This document shows positions 8,824-17,314 of a DNA stretch of 64,000 bases, piece after piece. The DNA lies in assembly GCA_023415915.1 (NCBI GenBank), contig JAEZIZ010000083.1:1-64000 (forward strand), written 5' to 3'. The notes below the pieces were generated by a model. It made no database searches, was not told the origin of the DNA, and worked only from the letters and a program-made list of their open reading frames with translations. This stretch comes from Bacillota bacterium. Its GTDB lineage: Bacteria; Bacillota; Clostridia; Christensenellales; SZUA-584. The position numbers and the translations under genes were made by a program. Positions within the stretch are counted from its first letter, which is position 1. Every line of letters begins with the position of its first letter.

Positions 8824-10914
8824 TTACAGAAGATGTACGTTGACTATAAGGCCGGCGAACACTATGGAAACCATCGACAGCAGCTTGATGAGTATGTTGA
8901 TAGACGGTCCGGCCGTATCCTTGAACGGGTCGCCTACGGTATCGCCGACAACAGCCGCCTTGTGTGCGTCGCTGCCCTTGCCGCCTAAAGCGCCGCTTTC
9001 AATGTACTTCTTTGCGTTGTCCCACGAACCGCCCGAGTTTGCCATCATTATAGCCATAATAAATCCGGTTACCGTAGCGCCCGCGAGCAACGCCGCTACT
9101 GCGTTAACGCCGAGTATAAGGCCTGTGGCTATCGGGAAGATTATAGCTGTCATGGCGGGAAGCACCATTTCCCTCTGTGCCGATTTCGTGCAGATTTTTA
9201 CGCACTGAGCGTAATCAGGTTCGGCTTTGCCTTCCATTAGCCCGACTATCTCTTTGAACTGGCGCCTTACCTCAACGACTATGCTCTGAGCGGCACGGCC
9301 GACAGCGCTCATAGTAAGCGAGGCAAAAAGGAACGGAAGCAGTCCGCCAATGAACAGACCGGTAAGCACGGTCGGGTTAAGAAGATCAAGGTTGAAAACG
9401 AAGTCCGGATTAATGAGCTTGACTTCGCTGACGAACGCGGCTATAAGCGCGAGAGCCGTAAGCGCAGCGGAACCAATCGCAAATCCCTTGCCAGTTGCGG
9501 CAGTCGTGTTGCCGAGCGAGTCGAGAGCGTCTGTGCGCTTGCGCACTTCGGGGTCCATATGGCTCATTTCGGCTATGCCGCCCGCGTTATCGGCAACAGG
9601 GCCGTATGCGTCGGTAGCAAGCGTGATGCCTAGCGTGGAAAGCATACCAACAGCGGAAAGGCCTATGCCGAAAAGGCCCATGTTAAAGTTATCAGAGCCG
9701 CCCGATACAAAGAACGAGACAAGCACCGAAGCGCCGACTATCAGCACCGGCAGCATCGTGGATAACATACCTACGGAAAGGCCGCCGATTATAACCGTAG
9801 CCGGGCCTGTCTTTGCGGATTCCGCAACGGTTTTCGTAGGCTTATATGTATCGGACGTATAGTATTCGGTTAAGAAGCCTATGAGATTGCCTGCGATTAA
9901 ACCGGATAATATCGCAAAGAACATGCCGATCTTTTCCCAGCCGAATATGAAGTATACGAGCAGGAAAGCTACAATAGCTATAAGCACCGTGCTGAAATAT
10001 ACTCCACGGCGAAGCGCCCCAAGCAGCACTTTTTGCTCCGCCTTTTCCCCTGAGCGCACAAAGAACGTGCCAAGAATCGAAGCGAGTATGCCTATGGCAG
10101 CCATAGCCATCGGTATAACGACGCCGCTTATATTAAGGCCTGCAGCGACGGCAAGCGCGGCGGTGGAAACGATGGAACCAACATAAGACTCATAAAGGTC
10201 GGCGCCCATGCCCGCAACGTCGCCTACGTTGTCGCCTACGTTGTCGGCAATAACAGCGGGGTTGCGCGGGTCGTCTTCCGGTATGCCGGCTTCGACTTTA
10301 CCGACAAGGTCGGCGCCTACGTCGGCAGCCTTCGTGAATATACCGCCGCCTACGCGCGCGAACAGCGCCATCGAAGAAGCGCCCATACCAAAGGTAAGCA
10401 TCGCGGACGTAATGTTTGTTATGCCGTCGGCTGTCGTAGGATTAAACCATATCTGTAGCAGATAATACCAGATAGAAAGGTCTAAGAGCCCCAGGCCGAC
10501 AACGGTGAATCCCATAACGCCGCCCGCGGAAAACGCGACCCGAAGGCCTTTGTTTAAGCTCTGGCTCGCGGCAAACGCCGTGCGCGAGTTAGAGGATGTG
10601 GCCATGCTCATACCGATAAATCCGGACAAGCCCGAGAAGAATCCGCCTGTCAGGAATGCAAAAGGTACGAAAGGATTCAAAAGCTTAAAGCCAAAAGACA
10701 GCACCAGCAGAACTACGAACATTCCGGCAAAAAAAATACCGACAACACTATACTGCCTTTTCAAGTAAGCCTTTGCGCCGGTTTTGATTGCGTTGGAGAT
10801 TTTCGTCATGAGTTCGGTGCCCGTGGAGAATTGTTTAACTCTCCAAGACAGGAACACTGCGAAAAGCAGCGAAACCACAGCACCTATGGGTGCTACAATC
10901 ATTAAGTTTTCCAT
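8824..10914 (-). CDS. hppA: Membrane-bound ion-pumping pyrophosphatase
   Basis: Hydrolyses pyrophosphate and uses the energy to pump H+ or Na+ across the cytoplasmic membrane. The 696-residue protein has about 16 membrane segments and the catalytic motifs DVGADLVGKVE and DNVGDNVGDVAGMGADL (from about residue 195). The GNTTAATGKG segment has Ala where potassium-independent enzymes have Lys, which points to the potassium-dependent class. The ion pumped cannot be told from sequence reading alone. The start has AGGAGGT upstream. It is a single-gene unit with its own promoter and terminator. Confidence 0.97.
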   Translation of the reverse strand: MENLMIVAPIGAVVSLLFAVFLSWRVKQFSTGTELMTKISNAIKTGAKAYLKRQYSVVGIFFAGMFVVLLVLSFGFKLLNPFVPFAFLTGGFFSGLSGFIGMSMATSSNSRTAFAASQSLNKGLRVAFSAGGVMGFTVVGLGLLDLSIWYYLLQIWFNPTTADGITNITSAMLTFGMGASSMALFARVGGGIFTKAADVGADLVGKVEAGIPEDDPRNPAVIADNVGDNVGDVAGMGADLYESYVGSIVSTAALAVAAGLNISGVVIPMAMAAIGILASILGTFFVRSGEKAEQKVLLGALRRGVYFSTVLIAIVAFLLVYFIFGWEKIGMFFAILSGLIAGNLIGFLTEYYTSDTYKPTKTVAESAKTGPATVIIGGLSVGMLSTMLPVLIVGASVLVSFFVSGGSDNFNMGLFGIGLSAVGMLSTLGITLATDAYGPVADNAGGIAEMSHMDPEVRKRTDALDSLGNTTAATGKGFAIGSAALTALALIAAFVSEVKLINPDFVFNLDLLNPTVLTGLFIGGLLPFLFASLTMSAVGRAAQSIVVEVRRQFKEIVGLMEGKAEPDYAQCVKICTKSAQREMVLPAMTAIIFPIATGLILGVNAVAALLAGATVTGFIMAIMMANSGGSWDNAKKYIESGALGGKGSDAHKAAVVGDTVGDPFKDTAGPSINILIKLLSMVSIVFAGLIVNVHLL

Positions 10915-11038
10915 AATACCTCCTCCAAAAAATTAATATATAAACACACAGTTTATATCAAAACCAGGCCGGTAAAAAACCTTATAATACCAAGGAAAAC
11001 GGCAATCCCAACTTTCCCCCATTTTACTGATTGTACAC

Positions 11039-11067
11039 ATAATATACAATATTTTTGGTACATGCAA
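11039..11067 (-). promoter_or_regulatory. Sigma-A promoter of hppA
   Basis: TTGCAT (11062-11067) and TATTAT (11039-11044) with a 17-nt spacer on the minus strand, about 125 nt before the start codon. Confidence 0.65.
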
Positions 11068-11107
11068 GTATATAAGTTTAAGAATTCTTTACGATTCGGT
11101 AACTATT

Positions 11108-12085
11108 TCATATAACTTTGTAACCTGCGTTGCTCCATTTGCCGCACCGGTCGCCCCAATTAGCTACAGGCAGCCCGTTCAGCCTTATTTGTACCACCTC
11201 GCACAGATTAGTACAACCCTTGCATTCAAAGTTGCTTGCCGTATAATCGCTGTTTACGCAGCCAAAACCGTAAAAGTTCGTCTTCCTGCCCGATAGCGTT
11301 ATTTCTTCACGCGCGAGCAGCGCCGCGCCTATAGCTCCCATCACGTCGTAAAACTTGGGAATTATTACGCTCTTGCCAAGCGCCCTTTCAAAAGCCGCCG
11401 ACATACCGATGTTTGCCGCAACGCCGCCCTGGAACATTACCGGCTCGGGTATGTCCTTATTCTTTGCAAGGTTATTCAAGAAGTTGCGCACGAGCGCCTC
11501 GCACAGCCCCGCAATTATATCCTCGTTGCTGTGGCCCGCCTGCTGCTTTGAGATCATATCGGATTCGGCAAATACCGCGCACCGCCCCGCTATCCTTACA
11601 GGGCACTCGGAGCGTACCGCGTATCTGCCGAACTCCTCTATCGGTATCTCGAGCCGCGCAGCCTGCCTGTCAAGGAACGAACCCGTGCCTGCCGCGCATA
11701 CCGTATTCATCGCAAAATCGGTCACGATGCCGTCGTTTAAGAATATTATCTTTGAATCCTGCCCTCCTATCTCAATTATCGTACGCACTTCGGGCACCAT
11801 GCGGCAGGCTGCCGCCGCGTGGGTGGTTATCTCGTTTTTGATGATATCTGCGCCGACAATGGCGCTTGCCAGCTGCCGCCCGCTGCCTGTCGCGCCCACG
11901 GACGTTATAACTACGTCCTTACACGCAGCTGCCAGCGCTGACAGCCCTTTTAATACTGCGCCTATGGGCCGGCCGCTCGTCCTCAGGTATATTTTCTCTA
12001 TTACGTTATCTTCCTCGTCCAGCAGCACGAGTTTTGTGCTTACCGAACCTACATCAAGCCCCAAACTGCAATGCTTACTCAACAA
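11108..12085 (-). CDS. Acyl-CoA dehydratase activase (HgdC/BadF family ATPase)
   Basis: A 325-residue ASKHA-fold ATPase of the BcrA/BadF/HgdC family. These are dimeric [4Fe-4S] proteins that push a low-potential electron into a partner by ATP hydrolysis. Visible are the phosphate motif GLDVGSVSTK (residues 9-18), GGQDSKI, and the two cluster cysteines in NTVCAAGTG and GRCAVFAESD (about 130 and 169). A further Cys-rich C-terminal tail has CKGCTNLC. It overlaps the preceding gene by 7 nt and ends a three-gene unit. The substrate of the partner proteins is not shown by sequence. Confidence 0.9.
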   Translation of the reverse strand: MLSKHCSLGLDVGSVSTKLVLLDEEDNVIEKIYLRTSGRPIGAVLKGLSALAAACKDVVITSVGATGSGRQLASAIVGADIIKNEITTHAAAACRMVPEVRTIIEIGGQDSKIIFLNDGIVTDFAMNTVCAAGTGSFLDRQAARLEIPIEEFGRYAVRSECPVRIAGRCAVFAESDMISKQQAGHSNEDIIAGLCEALVRNFLNNLAKNKDIPEPVMFQGGVAANIGMSAAFERALGKSVIIPKFYDVMGAIGAALLAREEITLSGRKTNFYGFGCVNSDYTASNFECKGCTNLCEVVQIRLNGLPVANWGDRCGKWSNAGYKVI

Positions 12086-13173
12086 AGCGCTCCTTTTTTT
12101 CGTTTTGATTCGAGCATATCCAAAAATGCTTCTATACGGGTAACATACCCTGAGTCTCCCGTCATCTCGTCCATTACCAAGGACAGTACGGGGAAGTTAA
12201 TATTCTTGCTTAAAGTAGGCAGCACGGATTTTGTGACGACCTCGGGCATGCAGCCCAGCGGGAATATCTGTATCGCGCCGTCAAACTTTTTTCTCTGTGA
12301 AAGCACCGCGTGCGCTACGGTTTCTCTGCCGTGACCTCCCACTCCGAACGGAAGGTATTTTTTCGAAGCGCGCCTCACGCAGGGCGAATTCAGCTTAACC
12401 GGCTTTAATACAAGGTCCCGAAGCCACCAGCTCGGAGTAATAAGCCTTGAGGAGCAAACGCCGTAATCCATCAGCCGCTCCTCTATATAAAGATTTGAAA
12501 ACGGCTCTATCATTGAATATATTTCGCCTATTAATGCTATCTTCAAAGGCTTTCTGCCGTCGTCAAGCTGAATTAAGTCAAGCTTTTTCTTATAGCGCCT
12601 GAGAGCTTTTATTACAGCGGCGGGGTCTGTATAATCGTACACCTCGTTTTCGCATGCCCTTAGTAACCTTTTGCACTCCCCCTTTTTGTATTCGTATCCC
12701 GCGATAAAGTGCGCCTTTGCGTCTATCGAATCGGCAAGCGAGAGTATATCAAGCGCTTGCTTTACCGCTTTGATTTTTGCCGTTTTGCTTAAAGCGCTGC
12801 GCCGTGATATTTTTTTAATCCTGCTCCACAGCACGTCTGCGCCGATGCTGGACGGAGAATCGACGACTATCATATCCGCGTTAAGCCCTAGCTTTTTTAA
12901 AAGCGTCATTTGGACTTCGCAGTACTCGCCGAACCTGCACGGCCCACAGCTTCCTGTTATAAGTATCGTATCTGCTCCGCGTTCAATGCTCTCTATATAG
13001 TTGCCCATCATAACCTTAAAAGGCAGGCATATCTCCTCGGGCGACAAATAAGAACCCCTTTGCAGCGTCAGTTTGTTATTCCTATCGGGAAGTATGTACG
13101 GTATGCGCAAACCGTCAAACAACGCTTTGGCCGCAAGACAGGTGTTGCCCATTCTGGGAAACGTTATTACCAA
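12079..13173 (-). CDS. Activase-associated protein, 2-hydroxyacyl-CoA dehydratase-like (COG3581 type)
   Basis: A 364-residue protein resembling the part of large activase proteins that is homologous to dehydratase subunits. Conserved cysteines occur in EEICLPFK, TGSCGPCRFGEYC and FPLGCMPE, fitting an Fe-S protein. The start is a TTG at 13173 with GGAGG 7 nt upstream, which makes it overlap the previous gene by 59 nt. In many Firmicutes this region, its upstream neighbour and the activase are fused into one protein of about 1400 residues. Here they are three separate overlapping genes. Confidence 0.82.
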   Translation of the reverse strand: MVITFPRMGNTCLAAKALFDGLRIPYILPDRNNKLTLQRGSYLSPEEICLPFKVMMGNYIESIERGADTILITGSCGPCRFGEYCEVQMTLLKKLGLNADMIVVDSPSSIGADVLWSRIKKISRRSALSKTAKIKAVKQALDILSLADSIDAKAHFIAGYEYKKGECKRLLRACENEVYDYTDPAAVIKALRRYKKKLDLIQLDDGRKPLKIALIGEIYSMIEPFSNLYIEERLMDYGVCSSRLITPSWWLRDLVLKPVKLNSPCVRRASKKYLPFGVGGHGRETVAHAVLSQRKKFDGAIQIFPLGCMPEVVTKSVLPTLSKNINFPVLSLVMDEMTGDSGYVTRIEAFLDMLESKRKKGALC

Positions 13174-14065
13174 TCAAAGCCCTCCTTTTCAGCATGTCCG
13201 CAAACGCCTCGATGCGCGTATCGAATGCGGCTTCGCCCGTGTGCTCGTCCAGCTTGAGCACCATGAAAGGAAAGTCGCCCACTGCGCCGCGAATAAGCTC
13301 AATAACCACGGAGTCTACGCCGCAGGAGAACGCCGAAACGTATACTATGCCATCAACACTTCCGCTTTTATAAAGATGGACGGCGGAGCCGTAATACTGC
13401 TGCGCAAAATACCAGAACGGCTTTTTAAACAACATGCCGACCTCCCGCTTTATGTCGGCTTCTGCCACGCTATCAGGCGTAACCACCCCTATGTTTAATC
13501 TGCCGAGCTTCTCAATGAGGTTCATATTGATAAACGGATCGCTTAAGTTGTATATATGTCCCGTAAGAGCGGCTTTAAAAGCACATTCTGAATCTTTGAC
13601 GCCCGTTTTTTGTTTTTTCTGCTCGGCAAGTGCATACTTAAAGGCGGCGGTAATTTCTTTTTTATTGCCCGTTAGCGGACGGGCTGTCTTTTCAGCCCAT
13701 TTGAAAAGCTTATTTTCACTTAAAGAAAAAACCGACTCGCCTATAATATGCGGAATGTCGGGTACGCTGTTTTTTATCATTTCAATTAGCCCGCAGAACA
13801 TCGGACAGATATATTTGTTATCCTCTATTGTGACAAAGCGTGGGATGAGTATCGCGTCGCATTTTCCGCGCAGCCAGGAAATATGGCCATGAAACACCTT
13901 TATGGGCAGGCAGGCGTCGTCTACGCATAGCTTTACTCCCTCGTCGAGTATCTGCTTATTGGTGTCGGGAGAAACTACTATCTCGGCACCGAGCCGCGTT
14001 AAGAAAGCTTGCGCAAATATATGATATTTTGAGTATAACAACCCTTTAGGAATACCTATCTTCAT
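13115..14065 (-). CDS. DUF2229 / COG3580 activase-related protein
   Basis: A 316-residue protein beginning KIGIPKGLLY, typical of DUF2229 proteins that accompany acyl-CoA dehydratase activases. Cysteines are found in KLCVDDACLPIK, YICPMFCG and SAFSCGVDS. The start at 14065 is preferred because the family starts at this point. Only a weak GGGTG site precedes it, and an in-frame ATG at 14077 is possible. It is the first gene of the trio. Related domains occur in the anaerobic plasmalogen synthase PlsA/PlsR, so a role in ether-lipid synthesis is one possibility, not shown. Confidence 0.82.
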   Translation of the reverse strand: MKIGIPKGLLYSKYHIFAQAFLTRLGAEIVVSPDTNKQILDEGVKLCVDDACLPIKVFHGHISWLRGKCDAILIPRFVTIEDNKYICPMFCGLIEMIKNSVPDIPHIIGESVFSLSENKLFKWAEKTARPLTGNKKEITAAFKYALAEQKKQKTGVKDSECAFKAALTGHIYNLSDPFINMNLIEKLGRLNIGVVTPDSVAEADIKREVGMLFKKPFWYFAQQYYGSAVHLYKSGSVDGIVYVSAFSCGVDSVVIELIRGAVGDFPFMVLKLDEHTGEAAFDTRIEAFADMLKRRALIGNNVSQNGQHLSCGQSVV

Positions 14066-14171
14066 AAACACACCCATTCAAACTTATATTAAACTTCTGA
14101 ATGCAAAATATACGCCTGAAAATCTCTTGTTTTGAAATGCGCCCTAATTCACTTAAAATGCTTATTGATGA

Positions 14172-14270
14172 AAGGAAAAAATGAGCCGATGCTATCGGCT
14201 CATTTATGGGAGATGACAGGCCTCACAGCTCTTTAACTATGTCAGATACCGCATGGCCTTTGATGCAGAT
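14172..14270 (-). ncRNA. Candidate structured small RNA or leader with its own terminator
   Basis: A TATAAT box (14271-14276) is followed by about 90 nt. These hold AGGCC/GGCCT pairing (about 14254-14258 with 14219-14223) and an alternative TGACA/TGTCA pairing. A single-stranded-looking ATCTCCC near 14209-14215 comes next. The segment ends in a 10-bp hairpin (14181-14203) followed by TTTTTT on the minus strand. No protein gene lies between the promoter and this terminator. It is either an independent small RNA with an anti-Shine-Dalgarno motif or an attenuator leader of the activase trio that starts 107 nt downstream. I do not recognise the class. Confidence 0.5.
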
Positions 14271-14276
14271 TATTAT

Positions 14277-14622
14277 AACCGGTTAAACCGTTTAATGAAA
14301 TTTCGATATATCCTCAATAATATAAACTCTCCATATGCTAAAAAAGTTACAACATTTTTTAATTATTTATTTTCGAAAACATATATCAGCGTAAAAAATA
14401 CACTTTATGTTAAATATATAATCCGGTTTACATTTTATGAAACATAATTCAAGAAATAAATTTATGTGGATTTACGGCCAGAAGATGATGGTTATACCAT
14501 TTTATAGAATGAAACTGTCAATCATAAATCCGCATATTATGTTATATGCTAACACAATAAATCAAAATATACTATCGAAAAATTTATAAATTTTTTGTAA
14601 CTTAATATTTTCCTTTAAAATT
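14277..14622. other. AT-rich intergenic stretch, no gene seen
   Basis: About 350 nt of strongly AT-rich sequence between the candidate RNA and the terminator of the next operon. The only open frame (plus strand, 64 codons) has no ribosome binding site and looks random. Nothing else stands out. Confidence 0.6.
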
Positions 14623-14653
14623 AAAAAAGGCCACGGTTTCCCCGAAGCCTTTT
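14623..14653 (-). terminator. Terminator of the flavoprotein operon
   Basis: On the minus strand AAAAGGC/GCCTTTT arms enclosing a CGG/CCG inner stem are followed by TTTTTT (14623-14628). It lies 26 nt after the stop of the last gene. Confidence 0.7.
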
Positions 14654-14678
14654 AATCGTTAAAGTGCTGTTAAATAGC

Positions 14679-16616
14679 TTACATGAAGCTTGAACCCGCC
14701 GTAATCGCCCACGACCCCAGCAATGCGAGCAGTACAGAGCCTACATAAATGCTGCCCGTCCTCCGGTATGCGTACGTCGATAGGAAGAACATCAGTATAA
14801 ACTGCGGGATTATCACAATAAGGAACGATATGAACGGCCCCCCGAATGTACTCGAGAACAGAAGGTCCATGCCCGCTCCGACGCCCGCAAAATAAGGTAT
14901 ATACTCGACAAGCGCCACTAAAAACAGTCCGCCAAGCATTACGACGACGCTGCGCAGCCACCATACAACCTGCGTTTTCGCAGGGGATGAAAGCTCTTTC
15001 TGGCGCAGCTGCCCGTAAAGCTTTGCGCCGCCGTTGATAAGGAAGAACAGCAGATAGAACGGCAGATATATAAGGAACTGCCATACTCTGTCGCCGCTGA
15101 AAGGACGCAGCAGCGGCCATGTAAAGCGGAAATCGATGTTGTATACGGCGTTGAAAATCCATGCGTATACGTATACGGATGCAACGAGCAAAAGCGCGAG
15201 CAGCGCCGATTTTCCTATAACGCCCCAAGGAAGCTTATCGGGAGACTGTTCGCTTGCAAGGCCCAAGTCGTAAAGCGTCGCCCCCATTCTCTTACCGGCT
15301 CCGCGCCTGTACCAGTAAAGCAGCATGAAGAACGCCACAATGGCGAGGAATAAAAACCAGGTTATAACGCCGTTTCCAGCCGTCATCCTGAATACGCTTT
15401 CCGGCAGCGGCATCAGACCGTGCCCCAACTGCGTTATAAAAGGATAGGATACGCCGCTGATAAATATGGCAACGAGCGCCGTCTTCCACCATTTTGCCTT
15501 TGTTAGCAGCGTCTCGCTGCGCGTGTTAACGGGCTGCACGACTGATGAAAAGAAGCGCGTCTTTGTAAGCAGTACGAGCAGCGGCATAGTCGAAGCGAGA
15601 GCGGCAAGCAGCCCTAAAAGCAGCATAAGCTCCCTTGCGAGCGCCGTCTGGTTATCGGGAGTAATGGCGGGCTCAATGCCAAATGCTTTTGCGAACCAGT
15701 CTACCGTCGTCGCTATGCCCTCATGGGATATCGTCGTAAGGCGGTGATTGGTATCAAGCAGCTGTATCCTTCTCGCCGTGCCGTCCGCAAAGTCGCCGTA
15801 CGTGGTATCCCACTCAATTGGCTTATCCTGGCCGGCGAATTCGTGGTAGCGCAGCTTAGTCTCCATAAGGCCCTCGGTGGAATGCTTATAGTCGCAGAAC
15901 ATCGTAAATTCTTCGTACTTCGCCTGAAGCAGCAGTACATTGTTAAACCTTACATTCTCACTGTCGTAGTAACTTTTTGGGAACAGCTCGCCGCACTGCA
16001 GCACCAAAGCTTTGTGGTCCTGAAACGTCTGCGCGACGCTCCACGATGCCCACGTGCCCATAGAATGCCCCGTTATACCTATGTTGTCCGAGTCGACAAA
16101 AGGCATCTCTTTAAGCAGAGCGTAAGCGATACGCGCGCCCAAAGACGAGTCCATACCGCTGTCCTTTACGTCTTTAAGCGTAAAAAAATCCATCGTGGAG
16201 AAGTTCATCATAATGAGGTAACGCTCGGGGCCATTGACGGTTGCGTCCCAGTTCGGGAGCTTATGATGCGTATATCCGCGCTGCTTAAGCCCTACGGTGG
16301 TATCGCCGTGGCCGTACGCGTCCACGCACATAGCGACTATGCCGCGCCGGGCGAGCTCCAATGCGTACGCCGCCGACGTATCCTTGTCGTTCTGATATCC
16401 GTGTATCAGCAGCACGGCGGGCGCCGGGTGTTCCTCATCGGCGGCGTGCGGCACGTAAAGCTTATACGCCATCGATTTGCCGTCCATATCGATATGCCAT
16501 GTAATTACGTCTATGTTGCCGAAGTTCGTCTGAAAGCAATACGCGAGACTCATAGCCGCCGCCATTATCAAAATGCAGATAATGAAAGCTAATAAGGGTT
16601 TCTTTACAGTTTTCAT
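14679..16616 (-). CDS. Membrane-anchored alpha/beta hydrolase with C-terminal membrane domain
   Basis: The 645-residue product starts with a membrane segment (about 8-27). An alpha/beta-hydrolase domain follows (about 45-315), with the oxyanion region LLIHGYQ and the nucleophile elbow GITGHSMG near residue 187. From about residue 330 there are about seven or eight hydrophobic segments. The hydrolase part resembles dienelactone-hydrolase/acyl-esterase types; the natural substrate is unknown. It is the last gene of the GntR-flavoprotein operon, 12 nt after the YhhN gene. An outward-facing hydrolase beside a lysoplasmalogenase family protein would fit lipid or ester turnover, which is inference. 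Confidence 0.8.
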   Translation of the reverse strand: MKTVKKPLLAFIICILIMAAAMSLAYCFQTNFGNIDVITWHIDMDGKSMAYKLYVPHAADEEHPAPAVLLIHGYQNDKDTSAAYALELARRGIVAMCVDAYGHGDTTVGLKQRGYTHHKLPNWDATVNGPERYLIMMNFSTMDFFTLKDVKDSGMDSSLGARIAYALLKEMPFVDSDNIGITGHSMGTWASWSVAQTFQDHKALVLQCGELFPKSYYDSENVRFNNVLLLQAKYEEFTMFCDYKHSTEGLMETKLRYHEFAGQDKPIEWDTTYGDFADGTARRIQLLDTNHRLTTISHEGIATTVDWFAKAFGIEPAITPDNQTALARELMLLLGLLAALASTMPLLVLLTKTRFFSSVVQPVNTRSETLLTKAKWWKTALVAIFISGVSYPFITQLGHGLMPLPESVFRMTAGNGVITWFLFLAIVAFFMLLYWYRRGAGKRMGATLYDLGLASEQSPDKLPWGVIGKSALLALLLVASVYVYAWIFNAVYNIDFRFTWPLLRPFSGDRVWQFLIYLPFYLLFFLINGGAKLYGQLRQKELSSPAKTQVVWWLRSVVVMLGGLFLVALVEYIPYFAGVGAGMDLLFSSTFGGPFISFLIVIIPQFILMFFLSTYAYRRTGSIYVGSVLLALLGSWAITAGSSFM

Positions 16617-16628
16617 GTTACACCTCCA

Positions 16629-17312
16629 CTATACCAGCAGCAGGCTTAAAGCGATGAGTATCTGCCCGGCATAATAGGAAGATAAATTAAGCGCGCGGAA
16701 AGAGCCGTGCTTCTTTCGCCCGAACAGATGAAACACGAGTATGACGTCGCTCAGCGTAAACAATGCCGCGCCAGCCGCAAACAGCAGGTGGCCGGTGCTG
16801 AAGGGCGCAAATACAAGCAGCCCCGCCGCGCATCCCGCCATAAGGAATATAAGCGACATGTAGGTGACGCCGAACGTTTTCAGCTTGCCGGAAATCTCAA
16901 TGCGCTTTAACAAAAACGGTATAAGCAATATGGAGGCAGCAGCACATACCGGCACGCCTATAAACAGCGCGCTTATTCCCCTGCTTAGCAGCGCCGCGAT
17001 GTACAGCAGGTGGCCGGTGAAGAACGCCCCTATGCCTGCCATAAACATGCTCTGTCCGCCGCTTTTTAAAAGACTGCGTGCGCTGAGCAGTATATCTCCT
17101 ATCGCTCCGAACGCGAGGCCTACCGCCACAAGCCACCCGAAAGTCATATCCTGCGTAACGGAAAGGAATATGACTCCCAACAGCACGAACCCGAGCGAAG
17201 CAAGGCCTTTTAAAATCAAAGCATGTACGAGCTTGTCAGCGTACTCAAAGCATATGAACGCCGCCTGAAGCAAACATCCTACTACGACTATATATATCCA
17301 ATGATCCGGCAT
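16629..17312 (-). CDS. YhhN family membrane protein (lysoplasmalogenase family)
   Basis: A 227-residue protein with about eight membrane helices. It shows the two YhhN/TMEM86 signature segments, FGAIGDILLSA (near residue 70) and TLSDVILVF (near 190), whose Asp residues are the conserved catalytic candidates. Characterised members cleave the vinyl-ether bond of lysoplasmalogens to give a fatty aldehyde. The start at 17312 has AGGAGGGG upstream and lies 2 nt before the stop of the reductase gene. It is part of the seven-gene operon. Confidence 0.88.
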   Translation of the reverse strand: MPDHWIYIVVVGCLLQAAFICFEYADKLVHALILKGLASLGFVLLGVIFLSVTQDMTFGWLVAVGLAFGAIGDILLSARSLLKSGGQSMFMAGIGAFFTGHLLYIAALLSRGISALFIGVPVCAAASILLIPFLLKRIEISGKLKTFGVTYMSLIFLMAGCAAGLLVFAPFSTGHLLFAAGAALFTLSDVILVFHLFGRKKHGSFRALNLSSYYAGQILIALSLLLV

Positions 17313-17314
17313 GA

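Noticed and set aside
14253..14447. 64-codon plus-strand frame in the AT-rich gap
   Set aside because: No ribosome binding site, AT-driven composition (Asn, Lys, Tyr, Phe) and overlap with the promoter of the candidate RNA.
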